A stretch of DNA of 64,000 bases, from NCBI GenBank assembly GCA_003010405.1, contig PJLO01000009.1, forward strand, positions 62,001 to 126,000. Direction: 5' to 3'. Of the stretch, positions 38,108 to 45,982 are shown in pieces. Source of the stretch: Acidobacteriota bacterium (GTDB lineage: Bacteria; Acidobacteriota; Terriglobia; Terriglobales; Acidobacteriaceae). Position numbers and translations under genes: made by a program. Each line of letters opens with the position of its first letter. Position 1 is the stretch's first letter. A model generated the notes under the pieces. The model was given only the letters and a program-made list of their open reading frames with translations, was not told the DNA's origin and ran no database searches.

Positions 38108-38468
38108 AGCCTCCCTTTTCGCTACGGAAATACAGCGAGACCAAGGGACGCGAACTCAAATTTCGCACAATCAGTAAATTGCTATAGACGATTGCTACTA
38201 CCTCGTCTTTGCCCCGCAAGTGGATAGAGAGATAAGCAGCTTTGGATACTTCACGAAATGCGTGAGCGAGAGTGATGAGCACGACGGAACCGGCGATCTG
38301 GGATCGCGCCGTTTGTAAAGCCCCCCGCAAGTCATCAACCTTCAACAGAAGGTCCGTTGAAATCCTAAAGCAAAACAGCGAAGCAAACTGTGGTTCATAG
38401 TGATATAAAATTTAAAACATACCAATCGGTGGAACCGGATAACACACCGGAAAAGAGAGAACGGCTTG
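38108..38468. other. 361-base region upstream of asd
   Basis: No gene is seen. It contains the promoter of the asd-lysC-dapB-dapA unit at its right end and the upstream region of the divergent membrane-protein gene at the left. No recognisable lysine riboswitch was found by eye; the leader after the proposed promoter is only about 50 bases, too short for one. Confidence 0.4.
38401..38409 (+). promoter_or_regulatory. candidate extended -10 promoter for asd
   Basis: TGATATAAA fits an extended -10 element (TGN followed by TATAAA). No good -35 hexamer lies at the usual distance, which is acceptable for extended -10 promoters. It would give a leader of about 50 bases before the asd ATG at 38469. 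Confidence 0.4.
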
Positions 38469-39527
38469 ATGACGAAGACGGCGAAGATCCCTGTAGGCAT
38501 TCTGGGGGCCACCGGAACGGTGGGCCAGAGATTCATTCAGCTGCTGGAGCAGCACCCGTGGTTTGAAGTAGCCTGGATTGCGGCTAGCGAGCGTTCCTTC
38601 GGCAAGACCTATGAAGAAGCGGCAAAGTGGAAGATGAAGACGCCGATTCCCAAGAAGGTCGCGTCCCTGAAACTTTCCGCCGCCGATCCCAAGGGCGCGC
38701 CGAAAGTGATTTTTGCCGCGCTTGATGCCGACATCGCGCGCGAGATGGAACCGGCTTTTGCCGGGGCGGGTTGCGCCGTGATTTCAAACTCCAGCGCCTT
38801 CCGCATGCACCCGCAGGTGCCGCTTGTCATTCCGGAAATCAACGCCGACCACATCAAGCTCATTGATTCCCAGTCTTGGCGTAAGCAGTCCGGCGGATTC
38901 ATGGTCACGAACTCGAACTGCTCCGTCATGGGCCTAGCCCTCGCGCTTGCTCCGTTGCATAAAGCCTTCGGCATTGAGGCGATTTTTGCCGTAACCATGC
39001 AGGCCATCAGCGGCGCGGGTTATCCCGGCGTACCTTCCATGGACATCCTCGGCAACGTCGTTCCTTTTATCAGGAATGAAGAAGAGAAGATGCAGGAAGA
39101 GGCGGGTAAGCTCCTCGGCACGCTTAAGGCGCACGAGGTCGCTCCTGCGGATTTCGTCATCAGCAGCCACTGCAATCGCGTTGCGGTTGAAGACGGACAC
39201 ACCGAGTCAATATCGATCAAGCTGAAGAAGCGAGCTACTGCGGAAGAGATCATCGCCGCATGGCGAGACTTCCGCGGCATGGTTACCGATCTCAATCTCC
39301 CCTTCGCCCCCGAGGTACCAATCTTTTACGACGAGCGTCCCGACCGTCCTCAGCCCCGTCTGGATATCGAGCGTGGCCACGGCATGACGGTCTCCTGCGG
39401 ACGCCTTCGCCCCTGCTCGCTGCTCGACTGGAAGTTCACCATGCTTTCGCACAACACGATTCGCGGCGCTGCCGGTGCCGCACTGCTCAATGCGGAGTTG
39501 CTCAAAGCAAAAGGCTATTTCGGATAA
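38469..39527 (+). CDS. asd: Aspartate-semialdehyde dehydrogenase, archaeal/fungal-type
   Basis: A 352-residue enzyme that reduces aspartyl phosphate to aspartate semialdehyde with NADPH in lysine, threonine and methionine synthesis. The N-terminal dinucleotide fold is GILGATGTVGQRF. The active-site cysteine is at about 151 (TNSNCSVMG), and the catalytic His lies in HCNRVAVEDGHTES. The form with SNCS and HCNRVAVEDGH is the archaeal/yeast type, not the E. coli type. A TTG at 38466 precedes the ATG at 38469; the ATG is preferred. It starts a lysine/DAP gene cluster. Confidence 0.94.
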   Translation: MTKTAKIPVGILGATGTVGQRFIQLLEQHPWFEVAWIAASERSFGKTYEEAAKWKMKTPIPKKVASLKLSAADPKGAPKVIFAALDADIAREMEPAFAGAGCAVISNSSAFRMHPQVPLVIPEINADHIKLIDSQSWRKQSGGFMVTNSNCSVMGLALALAPLHKAFGIEAIFAVTMQAISGAGYPGVPSMDILGNVVPFIRNEEEKMQEEAGKLLGTLKAHEVAPADFVISSHCNRVAVEDGHTESISIKLKKRATAEEIIAAWRDFRGMVTDLNLPFAPEVPIFYDERPDRPQPRLDIERGHGMTVSCGRLRPCSLLDWKFTMLSHNTIRGAAGAALLNAELLKAKGYFG

Positions 39528-39571
39528 GCCGCGCTGCAATCCCGCGCTGCGACGAATAAGGGTCTGTTTTC

Positions 39572-40945
39572 ATGATTGTAATGAAGTTCGGCGGTACATC
39601 CGTGACGGATGCGGCGGCGATCGACCGCACGGCCGGTATTGTAAAAGGCCGTGTGGAGCGCTGCCCCCTGGTGGTGGTTTCTGCCATGTCGCGGGTTACC
39701 GACGCCTTGCTGGCAGCCGGAAAAGCTGCCGGCGAAGGCCAGCGCGAGAACGCGCTTGAACTCGCAAGAGGGCTGCGCGAACGCCATCTTGCGACTGCCC
39801 AAGAACTCGTCAGCAGCGAACAGTACGCGAGGCTTGGCGCAGATATCGACCACGAATTCAATACCCTCGAAGAACTTCTGAAAGGCATTGTTGCCGTCGG
39901 AGAGCTTTCTCCCCGCAGTTCGGACTACGTTGTCAGTTACGGCGAGCGTTTGTGCAGCAAAATCGTGACCGAAGCCTATGTTGCGCGCGGTATTCGCTCC
40001 ACGCTGGTGGATGCCCGGAAGGTGATGATCACCGACGCGCAGCACGGAAAGGCAATCCCGCAGCCCGACGCCATCGAGCATCGCGCCAAAAACCTCGTTC
40101 GCCCCCTGCTCGACGCCGCGCAGGTCCCGGTGATGGGAGGATTCATCGGCGCAACCGAGCAAGGCGCGCAGACCACGATTGGCCGGGGAGGTTCGGACTT
40201 TTCCGCCGCACTCATTGGCTCCGGCCTGGACGCAGAGGCCATCGAGATCTGGACGGACGTGGATGGTATGATGACGACCGATCCGCGAATCTGTCCTGAC
40301 GCGCATCGCATCCGCGTCGTCTCTTTCGAAGAGGCTGCCGAGCTCGCTTACTTTGGAGCCAAGGTCCTGCACCCTGCAACCGTGCTTCCGGCGGTGCAGA
40401 AAAACATTCCCGTGCTGGTGCTCAATTCATTGCGCCCATACAGTGAAGGCACTCTGATCGTGAACCGGGCGCCCAAGTCGAAGGCTACCTTTAAGGCGAT
40501 TGCCGCCAAAAAGCGCATAACCATTGTGGAAATAGTTGCAGCGCGAATGCTGGGCGCACATGGATTTCTGAAGACAATTTTCGATATCTTTGACAAGCAT
40601 CACTGCTCCATAGACGTCGTTTCGACCTCCGAGGTAAGCGTTTCGTTAACGGTTGATTCGAATGAGGCTATTCCGGCAATTGCCGCTGACCTCGAGAAAA
40701 TTGCCGACGTAAAATATGCAGGGCGCAATGCAATTGTCTGTCTCGTCGGCGAAAACATTCGCGAGACTCCGCAGATTGCCGCGCGTGTCTTTACCGCTCT
40801 CGGAGATATTAATGTCCGCATGATCTCCCAGGGCGCTTCCGAGATCAATATCACCTTCGTGATCCGGGAAGACGACGTGCCCGAGGCAATGCGCCGCCTG
40901 CATAAAGCATTCTTTACCGAGGTGGACCCGGAAGTCTTCGATTGA
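39572..40945 (+). CDS. lysC: Aspartate kinase with two ACT domains
   Basis: A 457-residue aspartokinase that phosphorylates aspartate in the first step of the aspartate pathway. The N-terminal KFGGTSV motif is at residues 5-11, the substrate-binding GRGGSDFSAALI and EIWTDVDGMMTTDPR are present, and the C-terminus holds two ACT regulatory domains (about 310-370 and 385-450), the second including GDINVRMISQGASEINITFV. The domain layout is that of monofunctional, lysine- or threonine-inhibited enzymes. It follows asd by 44 bases and is likely in one operon with dapB and dapA. Confidence 0.95.
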   Translation: MIVMKFGGTSVTDAAAIDRTAGIVKGRVERCPLVVVSAMSRVTDALLAAGKAAGEGQRENALELARGLRERHLATAQELVSSEQYARLGADIDHEFNTLEELLKGIVAVGELSPRSSDYVVSYGERLCSKIVTEAYVARGIRSTLVDARKVMITDAQHGKAIPQPDAIEHRAKNLVRPLLDAAQVPVMGGFIGATEQGAQTTIGRGGSDFSAALIGSGLDAEAIEIWTDVDGMMTTDPRICPDAHRIRVVSFEEAAELAYFGAKVLHPATVLPAVQKNIPVLVLNSLRPYSEGTLIVNRAPKSKATFKAIAAKKRITIVEIVAARMLGAHGFLKTIFDIFDKHHCSIDVVSTSEVSVSLTVDSNEAIPAIAADLEKIADVKYAGRNAIVCLVGENIRETPQIAARVFTALGDINVRMISQGASEINITFVIREDDVPEAMRRLHKAFFTEVDPEVFD

Positions 40946-40984
40946 TCCGGATGCTGCAACTCTGAATTTAGAACGGAGATAATG

Positions 40985-41671
40985 ATGAAGTTTGTAATGC
41001 TTGGCGCGGGAAAGACCGGTTCGCTGGTTGCTGAAATAGCAGCCACGCGCGGCCACAACGTCACCATAATCGATGAAAACGAAAACTACAAAGGCGCGGC
41101 ACTGACTAAAGAGCGCCTGGCCGGCGTCGATGCAGTTATAGACTTCACTACACCGGAAGCAGTCAAGGCCAACATTGATGCAACCGTGCGCGCCGGTGCC
41201 AACATGGTCGTCGGCACCACAGGCTGGTACTCCGAGCTTCCACGCGTGCGCAGCCTGGTTGAAAGCGCCAACACCGGTTTTATCTGGGCTTCGAACTTCT
41301 CCATCGGCGTTAACCTTTTCTTCGCTATTGTCCGCGAGGGCGCCAAAGCTCTAAAGTATGGTTACGAAGGCCACATCACTGAAACCCATCATGTCCACAA
41401 GCTCGATGCCCCGAGCGGCACCGCCGTTTCGCTGGCGAAAGCCATGGAGCAGATCGGTGGAGTGAAGATCCCGATCGATTCCGTGCGTGAGGGCGAGGTA
41501 GTGGGACTCCATTCGATTGAGTTGCTATCGGCAGCGGACAAGATTACGCTGACCCACGACGCTTTCAATCGCAGAGGATTTGCAGAAGGTGCTGTGCGCG
41601 CCGCGGAGTGGATCGCGGGTAAGCGCGGATTTTACGAATTCCAGGAAATATTTCCGGAGCTGAAAGGGTAG
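40985..41671 (+). CDS. dapB: 4-hydroxy-tetrahydrodipicolinate reductase
   Basis: A 228-residue NAD(P)H-dependent reductase in diaminopimelate synthesis. The nucleotide-binding loop MLGAGKTGSLV is at the N-terminus. The catalytic motif ETHHVHKLDAPSGTAVSLA holds the conserved His and Lys pair. It is shorter than the E. coli enzyme (about 270 residues) because the loops of the first half are compact. Two ATGs are adjacent at 40982 and 40985; GGAG just upstream suits the second slightly better. It lies between lysC and dapA, whose start follows after six bases. Confidence 0.93.
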   Translation: MKFVMLGAGKTGSLVAEIAATRGHNVTIIDENENYKGAALTKERLAGVDAVIDFTTPEAVKANIDATVRAGANMVVGTTGWYSELPRVRSLVESANTGFIWASNFSIGVNLFFAIVREGAKALKYGYEGHITETHHVHKLDAPSGTAVSLAKAMEQIGGVKIPIDSVREGEVVGLHSIELLSAADKITLTHDAFNRRGFAEGAVRAAEWIAGKRGFYEFQEIFPELKG

Positions 41672-41677
41672 GCGGTT

Positions 41678-42565
41678 ATGGTGAAATTACATGGATGCGG
41701 AACGGCGATCGTCACTCCGTTCCGGGCTGATGGATCGGTGGATGAAAAGGCGCTGCGCGGTCTGGTAGCCTGGCAGGTGGAATCCGGTATTGATTTCCTG
41801 GTTCCCTGCGGTACCACCGGAGAAACTCCCACACTCACCCACGAAGAGTGGCGTATGGTCGTCGAGACCACAGTCGAGGTGGCCGCCGGACGCGTGCCCA
41901 TCGTCGCTGGAGCTACTTCGAACTGCACCGCCGAGGCGGTTCAGAAAGTATCTGAGATTTCACGGGTCAAAGGCGTTGACGCGATTCTCTCTGCTTCGCC
42001 CTACTACAATAAGCCCACGCAGGAGGGCCAGTTCCAGCATTTCAAGGCTGTCGCCGAAGCCTCTGCAAAACCGATCGTCGTCTATAACGTCCCTGGCCGC
42101 ACCGGCGTAAATGTCGATCCCGCAACCCTGTTCCGCCTCTCGCAGCTGCCGAACATCTTTGCAGTGAAGGAAGCCAGCGGAAACCTGGGACAGATTGCTG
42201 ACGTCTGCAACCTGCTTCCAAAGGATTTCACCGTGCTGAGCGGAGATGACGCATTGACTCTCCCGGTAATCTCCGTCGGCGGCGTCGGCGTAATCTCGGT
42301 GGCCTCGAATGCAATTCCCAAGGAAATGTCCGAACTCACTCGCGCCGCGCTGAATAACGACTGGAAGAACGCCCGCGCTATGTATCACAAGTACCTGCCG
42401 CTGATGCAGGCGAACTTCATCGAAAGCAATCCCATGCCGATAAAAGCCGTACTGGCCATGATGGGACGAATCGAAGAAAACTACCGCCTGCCCCTGGTGA
42501 AAATGAAGACGGAAACTCGCGCCAAGCTCGAACTCGTCGCGCGCGGCTGCGGGGTCATCTCGTAA
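41678..42565 (+). CDS. dapA: 4-hydroxy-tetrahydrodipicolinate synthase
   Basis: A 295-residue class I aldolase that condenses pyruvate with aspartate semialdehyde. The Schiff-base lysine is in FAVKEASGN (about residue 164), the catalytic tyrosine in VYNVPGRTG (about residue 136, with Arg 141), and the TT pair in CGTTGETPTL (about 46-47). Length and motifs match DapA. It ends the asd-lysC-dapB-dapA unit, which is closed by a strong terminator. dapD lies about 8 kb away on the other strand, so the pathway is only partly clustered. Confidence 0.95.
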   Translation: MVKLHGCGTAIVTPFRADGSVDEKALRGLVAWQVESGIDFLVPCGTTGETPTLTHEEWRMVVETTVEVAAGRVPIVAGATSNCTAEAVQKVSEISRVKGVDAILSASPYYNKPTQEGQFQHFKAVAEASAKPIVVYNVPGRTGVNVDPATLFRLSQLPNIFAVKEASGNLGQIADVCNLLPKDFTVLSGDDALTLPVISVGGVGVISVASNAIPKEMSELTRAALNNDWKNARAMYHKYLPLMQANFIESNPMPIKAVLAMMGRIEENYRLPLVKMKTETRAKLELVARGCGVIS

Positions 42566-42586
42566 TCGGCGACAGCAGACAAATTG

Positions 42587-42634
42587 AAAAAACAAAGCCC
42601 CGCACAAGCACTCTTGAGCGGGGCTTTGTTTTTT
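42587..42634 (+). terminator. strong rho-independent terminator after dapA
   Basis: A perfect 17-bp inverted repeat, with arms at 42587-42603 and 42618-42634 separated by 14 bases. The GC-rich inner stem GCCCCGC is flanked by an A-tract on the left and a T-tract on the right. It ends the lysine/DAP operon and could work in both directions. Confidence 0.92.
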
Positions 42635-42707
42635 ACACTAACCGCCTTAGGTTCATCCAATCTCCAGCCGAGTAGTACATCAGCTCAGGCGTAACAAGGA
42701 GGGTGTA

Positions 42708-42727
42708 ATTGCTGCCGTAACAGCAAT
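42708..42727. repeat. short inverted repeat
   Basis: ATTGCTG and its complement CAGCAAT (42708-42714 and 42721-42727) are separated by six bases in the space before the iron-permease-family gene. The function is unknown and it may be an operator or chance. Confidence 0.3.
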
Positions 42728-42873
42728 CCGTCGTTGACGGAATCTGCTTATAAAATCCAGCAAAGCAGGCCGTTGCCGCGCGATAGCTTTCCTGTTAATG
42801 CCTATTTGCCGTGCCTTAGGGCAACCAATTTGAATGTGCAACCTTCAGATCACCGCTGCCCCTCTCAGCGTAT

Positions 42874-43320
42874 ATGTCGCCTCAGGAACAACTTAAACCC
42901 GATGTTGCTCGTTCAGTGTCGTTTGATTTTTCCAGACTCGCTGCCAGTATCGCGGCTTTGGTTGGCTCGTCTTGGATGTTCGTCGCCGCTTGTGGGGGAA
43001 TTGTTATCTGGGGAATTTCCGGTCCGTTTTTCCACTTTTCGGATACTTGGCAGCTCATCGTTAATACCGCCACAACCATCATTACTTTCCTAATGGTCTT
43101 TCTCATTCAGAACACGCAAAACCGGGATACCCGTGCCCTGCACCTGAAACTAGATGAGATCATCCGCTCTCATCACCAGGCTCACAATGAAATGATCGAT
43201 ATCGAAAAACTTAGTGACAAGGAATTGCAAGAGCTCAGCGATTACTTCCAGAAGATCCGGGAGGCGTGCGAACAACGTCACCTTACTGATGAAGGCACTA
43301 AGAAGACCTCGGCTGCGTGA
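42874..43320 (+). CDS. Low-affinity iron permease family membrane protein
   Basis: A 148-residue protein with two membrane helices (about residues 27-50 and 62-85) and a charged helical C-terminus. The pattern FSRLAASIAALVGSSWMFV followed by TATTIITFLMVFLIQNTQNRDT matches the Iron_permease family (PF04120). The substrate of the bacterial members is not established, so low-affinity iron uptake is a family label, not a proven role. The ATG at 42874 gives a compact protein. It stands alone after the dapA terminator. Confidence 0.8.
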   Translation: MSPQEQLKPDVARSVSFDFSRLAASIAALVGSSWMFVAACGGIVIWGISGPFFHFSDTWQLIVNTATTIITFLMVFLIQNTQNRDTRALHLKLDEIIRSHHQAHNEMIDIEKLSDKELQELSDYFQKIREACEQRHLTDEGTKKTSAA

Positions 43321-43329
43321 TTGTGTGTG

Positions 43330-44400
43330 CTATTTCCCTGCTCCATTCTTACCTGCCAGCGTCTTCTGTTCCTCCAAGCTGTTCATCAGCGCTTCGTATC
43401 CATCTGCCATTGCCCGCGCCGAAAACTCGCGCTCGACCCACTCGCGGCAGTCCAGCGCCCGTAACTTGCTGAGGCTGCGGCACGCCGTTGCCATCTCGCA
43501 CAGGTCACTCACCAGGAAGCCGGTTCCCTCCCGTACCACCTCCGTCAGCGCGCCCCTGCCAAACGCAATCACCGGAGTCCCGCTCGCCATCGCCTCCAGT
43601 GACACGAGCGAGCAGGTCTCGGCAATTTGCGAGGTCACCAGCAGCGCCCGAGCTTCACGCAGCAGCTTCGTCTTTTCAGCAAACGATGGCAGCTCAATCC
43701 AGCGCACCCCGTGGTAGTCGATCAGCGGCTTCACCTCGCGTTCCCAATAGTCTTCATGCCACCGGAACGGGTAGACCTGCCCCGCCACTACAATCGGCAA
43801 CCCCGCTCTCTGCGCCGCCGCAATCGCCATATGCGGAGCTTTTTCCGGACAGATCCTTCCCAGCCAAAGCAGGTAATCGCCCTTCTGCCCGCTTATCGGG
43901 AATCGCTCAGTCGCGACCCCGTTCCGCACCACTCCCAGCACGCGCGGAACATCCATGAATGTCGATCTCTGAATTTCGCTCACGCAGTTGAAGTAAAGAT
44001 TCTCCGGCACCTCATCAAAAGCCTCTTCTGCATAAAGCGGCCGCGGCAGATGCAGTGTCGCCAGCACATATTCCACGTAGCCGTTGACCCGCGTCGCGTG
44101 ACGAAAAAAGTGTCCGCTGTGATCCAGAACGATGTCGAACCTGCCGCTCGCGCAAGCCTCCACTACCCGCTCTGCATGTTCTTTTTCGCGCTCTTCGAAA
44201 TCGTCGCGTGCCTGGGAAGCACTTCCGGTCACGAGCAGCTCTCCCGCCACCCGCGACCCAGCCGGGGCTGCCACGGTCGTCTGCCAGCCGCGCGCCGCCA
44301 GTTCCCGCTCCAGCGTCCATAGAATCTGTTCCGCCCCGCCCGCGCTCGCATCGCTCACGGGCAACAGCGGATAGGCCACCAGCAACACGCGCTTGCTCAA
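43330..44400 (-). CDS. Family 4 glycosyltransferase (paired with PIG-L deacetylase)
   Basis: A 356-residue GT-B enzyme. The N-terminus has the loop VSDASAGGAEQILWTLEREL, and the C-terminal domain LLWLGRICPEKAPHMAIAAA and ETCSLVSLEAMASGTPVIA (intact EX7E). Its start overlaps the PIG-L-like gene by four bases (44397-44400), so the two are translated together. GT4 plus PIG-L deacetylase is the logic of mycothiol or bacillithiol synthesis (transfer of GlcNAc, then deacetylation), but nothing here shows that substrate. It may equally modify a glycolipid. Confidence 0.85.
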   Translation of the reverse strand: MSKRVLLVAYPLLPVSDASAGGAEQILWTLERELAARGWQTTVAAPAGSRVAGELLVTGSASQARDDFEEREKEHAERVVEACASGRFDIVLDHSGHFFRHATRVNGYVEYVLATLHLPRPLYAEEAFDEVPENLYFNCVSEIQRSTFMDVPRVLGVVRNGVATERFPISGQKGDYLLWLGRICPEKAPHMAIAAAQRAGLPIVVAGQVYPFRWHEDYWEREVKPLIDYHGVRWIELPSFAEKTKLLREARALLVTSQIAETCSLVSLEAMASGTPVIAFGRGALTEVVREGTGFLVSDLCEMATACRSLSKLRALDCREWVEREFSARAMADGYEALMNSLEEQKTLAGKNGAGK

Positions 44401-45164
44401 TTATCGATCTCCAGAAATTCCGCAAATTTCGCGCTCACGTCCGCCGCGCTCATCCACCAGCGCCACAGCTCATAATTCGTTACTCCTTCATGCGGAGGCC
44501 GCGCGTAATCATACTTCGCCTGCGGACGCACCATTTCGCGCCGAGCGTCAAACGTCAGCAGAAAGTTTCCCTGGGACACATATTGCGCACACATCTCCCG
44601 CTTCCGTTCCAGTTCTCCGTCGGCGATATCCACTGCACATTCACTGCCTGTTTCGCACAGGAAGCGCTGCAACCGCATCGCTCCATCTGATCCCCGGGAA
44701 TAGAGTGGAGCCTCCCACACCGGCACGCCAAACTCTTTGCCAAGTCTCGCCCCCAGAATGCTGCAACTGTCATGATCTGGATGCCCGCCCTCGTAGGCCA
44801 GCGTGGCAATCGCCTCCGGCCTCACTCTTTTCATCACTTTTTCCAGCAGCGAATATGCCGCTGCCAGATTCAAGAACAAGCGCTGATCCTCCAGCCGCGA
44901 ATCCTCTTTTGCCAGCAACAACAGTTCTCGCACCCCCACCAGCTGCGTCGCCCGCCGAGCCTCTTCCCGCCGCACCGCCGCATAAGCCTCCCTGGAGCCG
45001 AACGACTCCCAGAAAAACCGGTCCTGCGGCGCGCCATCGGTAGCAATCACCACCACGGACTCCCGCATCCTTTGCAGCAGCGCTCCGTAACCGATGCTCT
45101 CGTCGTCAGCATGAGCCACCAGCACCAGCACCCGCCCAGTAAGCTCTGTCCAGCACTCGCTCAT
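44397..45164 (-). CDS. PIG-L family N-deacetylase
   Basis: A 255-residue zinc-dependent deacetylase of the PIG-L/LmbE family, which removes acetyl groups from N-acetylglucosaminyl substrates. The metal-binding motif is VAHADDESIG (family AHPDDE, with Ala replacing Pro) near residues 17-24, and the second metal site is EGGHPDHD in the middle. The frame is open to 45398, but the upstream part would overlap the divergent kdsC start, so the ATG at 45164 is chosen. It is co-translated with the GT4 gene. The substrate is unknown. Confidence 0.82.
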   Translation of the reverse strand: MSECWTELTGRVLVLVAHADDESIGYGALLQRMRESVVVIATDGAPQDRFFWESFGSREAYAAVRREEARRATQLVGVRELLLLAKEDSRLEDQRLFLNLAAAYSLLEKVMKRVRPEAIATLAYEGGHPDHDSCSILGARLGKEFGVPVWEAPLYSRGSDGAMRLQRFLCETGSECAVDIADGELERKREMCAQYVSQGNFLLTFDARREMVRPQAKYDYARPPHEGVTNYELWRWWMSAADVSAKFAEFLEIDN

Positions 45165-45379
45165 AAGAAATGTCAGATGCAGAGTGCGTGCAATATCTTC
45201 AAGAAAACTTGCGGAATGGCGGTATCTGGCGCTGTTCTGTGCTGTCGGGCTCGCCCCACATTCGCCCAAAAGATGGCGGATGTGGGCCACCTGCGTTGTT
45301 GGAGTCAAAATGAGCGCCGCATCCGCTTCAACCCAACCCGTTTCAATTTCAACTCTCCCGTAAATGCTACAATTTCGCC

Positions 45380-45964
45380 ATGTCCAAGGCTCGCGCAAAG
45401 AAGATAAAGCTCCTGCTGCTGGATGTCGATGGGGTCATGACCGACGGCAAACTTTTTTTTATCCCGATCCCCGCTGCAGGCAATAGCGGTGCGGAAATAT
45501 CGGCAATCGAAGTCAAAGGCTTCCATGCCCACGACGGCGCAGGCTTCTCCCTTGCCCGTCTCGGCGGCATCAAAACAGGACTCATCACCAAGCGTGTCTC
45601 GGAAACCGTGCGACTTCGTGCACGCGACCTGAAGATCGAGCACGTTTATCAGGGTGCCTCCGACAAACTCAGCGCCTTCCGCGAGATATTGAAAAAAGAA
45701 AATCTTCATCCCGAAGAAGCCGCCTTCGTCGGCGATGACATTATTGACCTTCCAGTGATGCGCAACTGTGGACTTGCGTTCGCCGTAGCTGACGCACGCG
45801 AGGACGTGAAGGACGAGGCCCACGTGATAACGGATCATCGCGGAGGCGAGGGTGCCGTCCGTGACGCAATCGAGTACATCCTCAAAGCGCAAGGCACGCT
45901 TAGCAAATGCACCGAAGCCTACATCGCTGCCGACCTCGTCCCAGCGGCGGAGAAGCACCAGTAA
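45380..45964 (+). CDS. kdsC: 3-deoxy-D-manno-octulosonate 8-phosphate phosphatase
   Basis: A 194-residue HAD phosphatase that dephosphorylates Kdo-8-phosphate for lipopolysaccharide synthesis. HAD motif I DVDGVMTDG is at about residues 15-23, motif II-III residues are in LITKRVSETV and KLSAFREIL, and motif IV is FVGDDIIDLPVM. The absence of a cap domain and its size match KdsC. The presence of Kdo supports an outer membrane. It is divergent from the PIG-L gene and convergent with the DipZ-like gene. Confidence 0.92.
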   Translation: MSKARAKKIKLLLLDVDGVMTDGKLFFIPIPAAGNSGAEISAIEVKGFHAHDGAGFSLARLGGIKTGLITKRVSETVRLRARDLKIEHVYQGASDKLSAFREILKKENLHPEEAAFVGDDIIDLPVMRNCGLAFAVADAREDVKDEAHVITDHRGGEGAVRDAIEYILKAQGTLSKCTEAYIAADLVPAAEKHQ

Positions 45965-45982
45965 GGCTCAGCGGACACCGAA

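Noticed and set aside
38108-38468. lysine riboswitch upstream of asd-lysC
   Set aside because: No long structured leader fits between the proposed promoter and asd. A covariance-model search (Rfam lysine element) would settle it.
39515-40372. 285-residue minus-strand open frame within lysC
   Set aside because: Antisense to clear aspartokinase sequence; no motifs.
45165-45398. N-terminal extension of the PIG-L protein
   Set aside because: It would overlap the divergent kdsC start and lacks family similarity.
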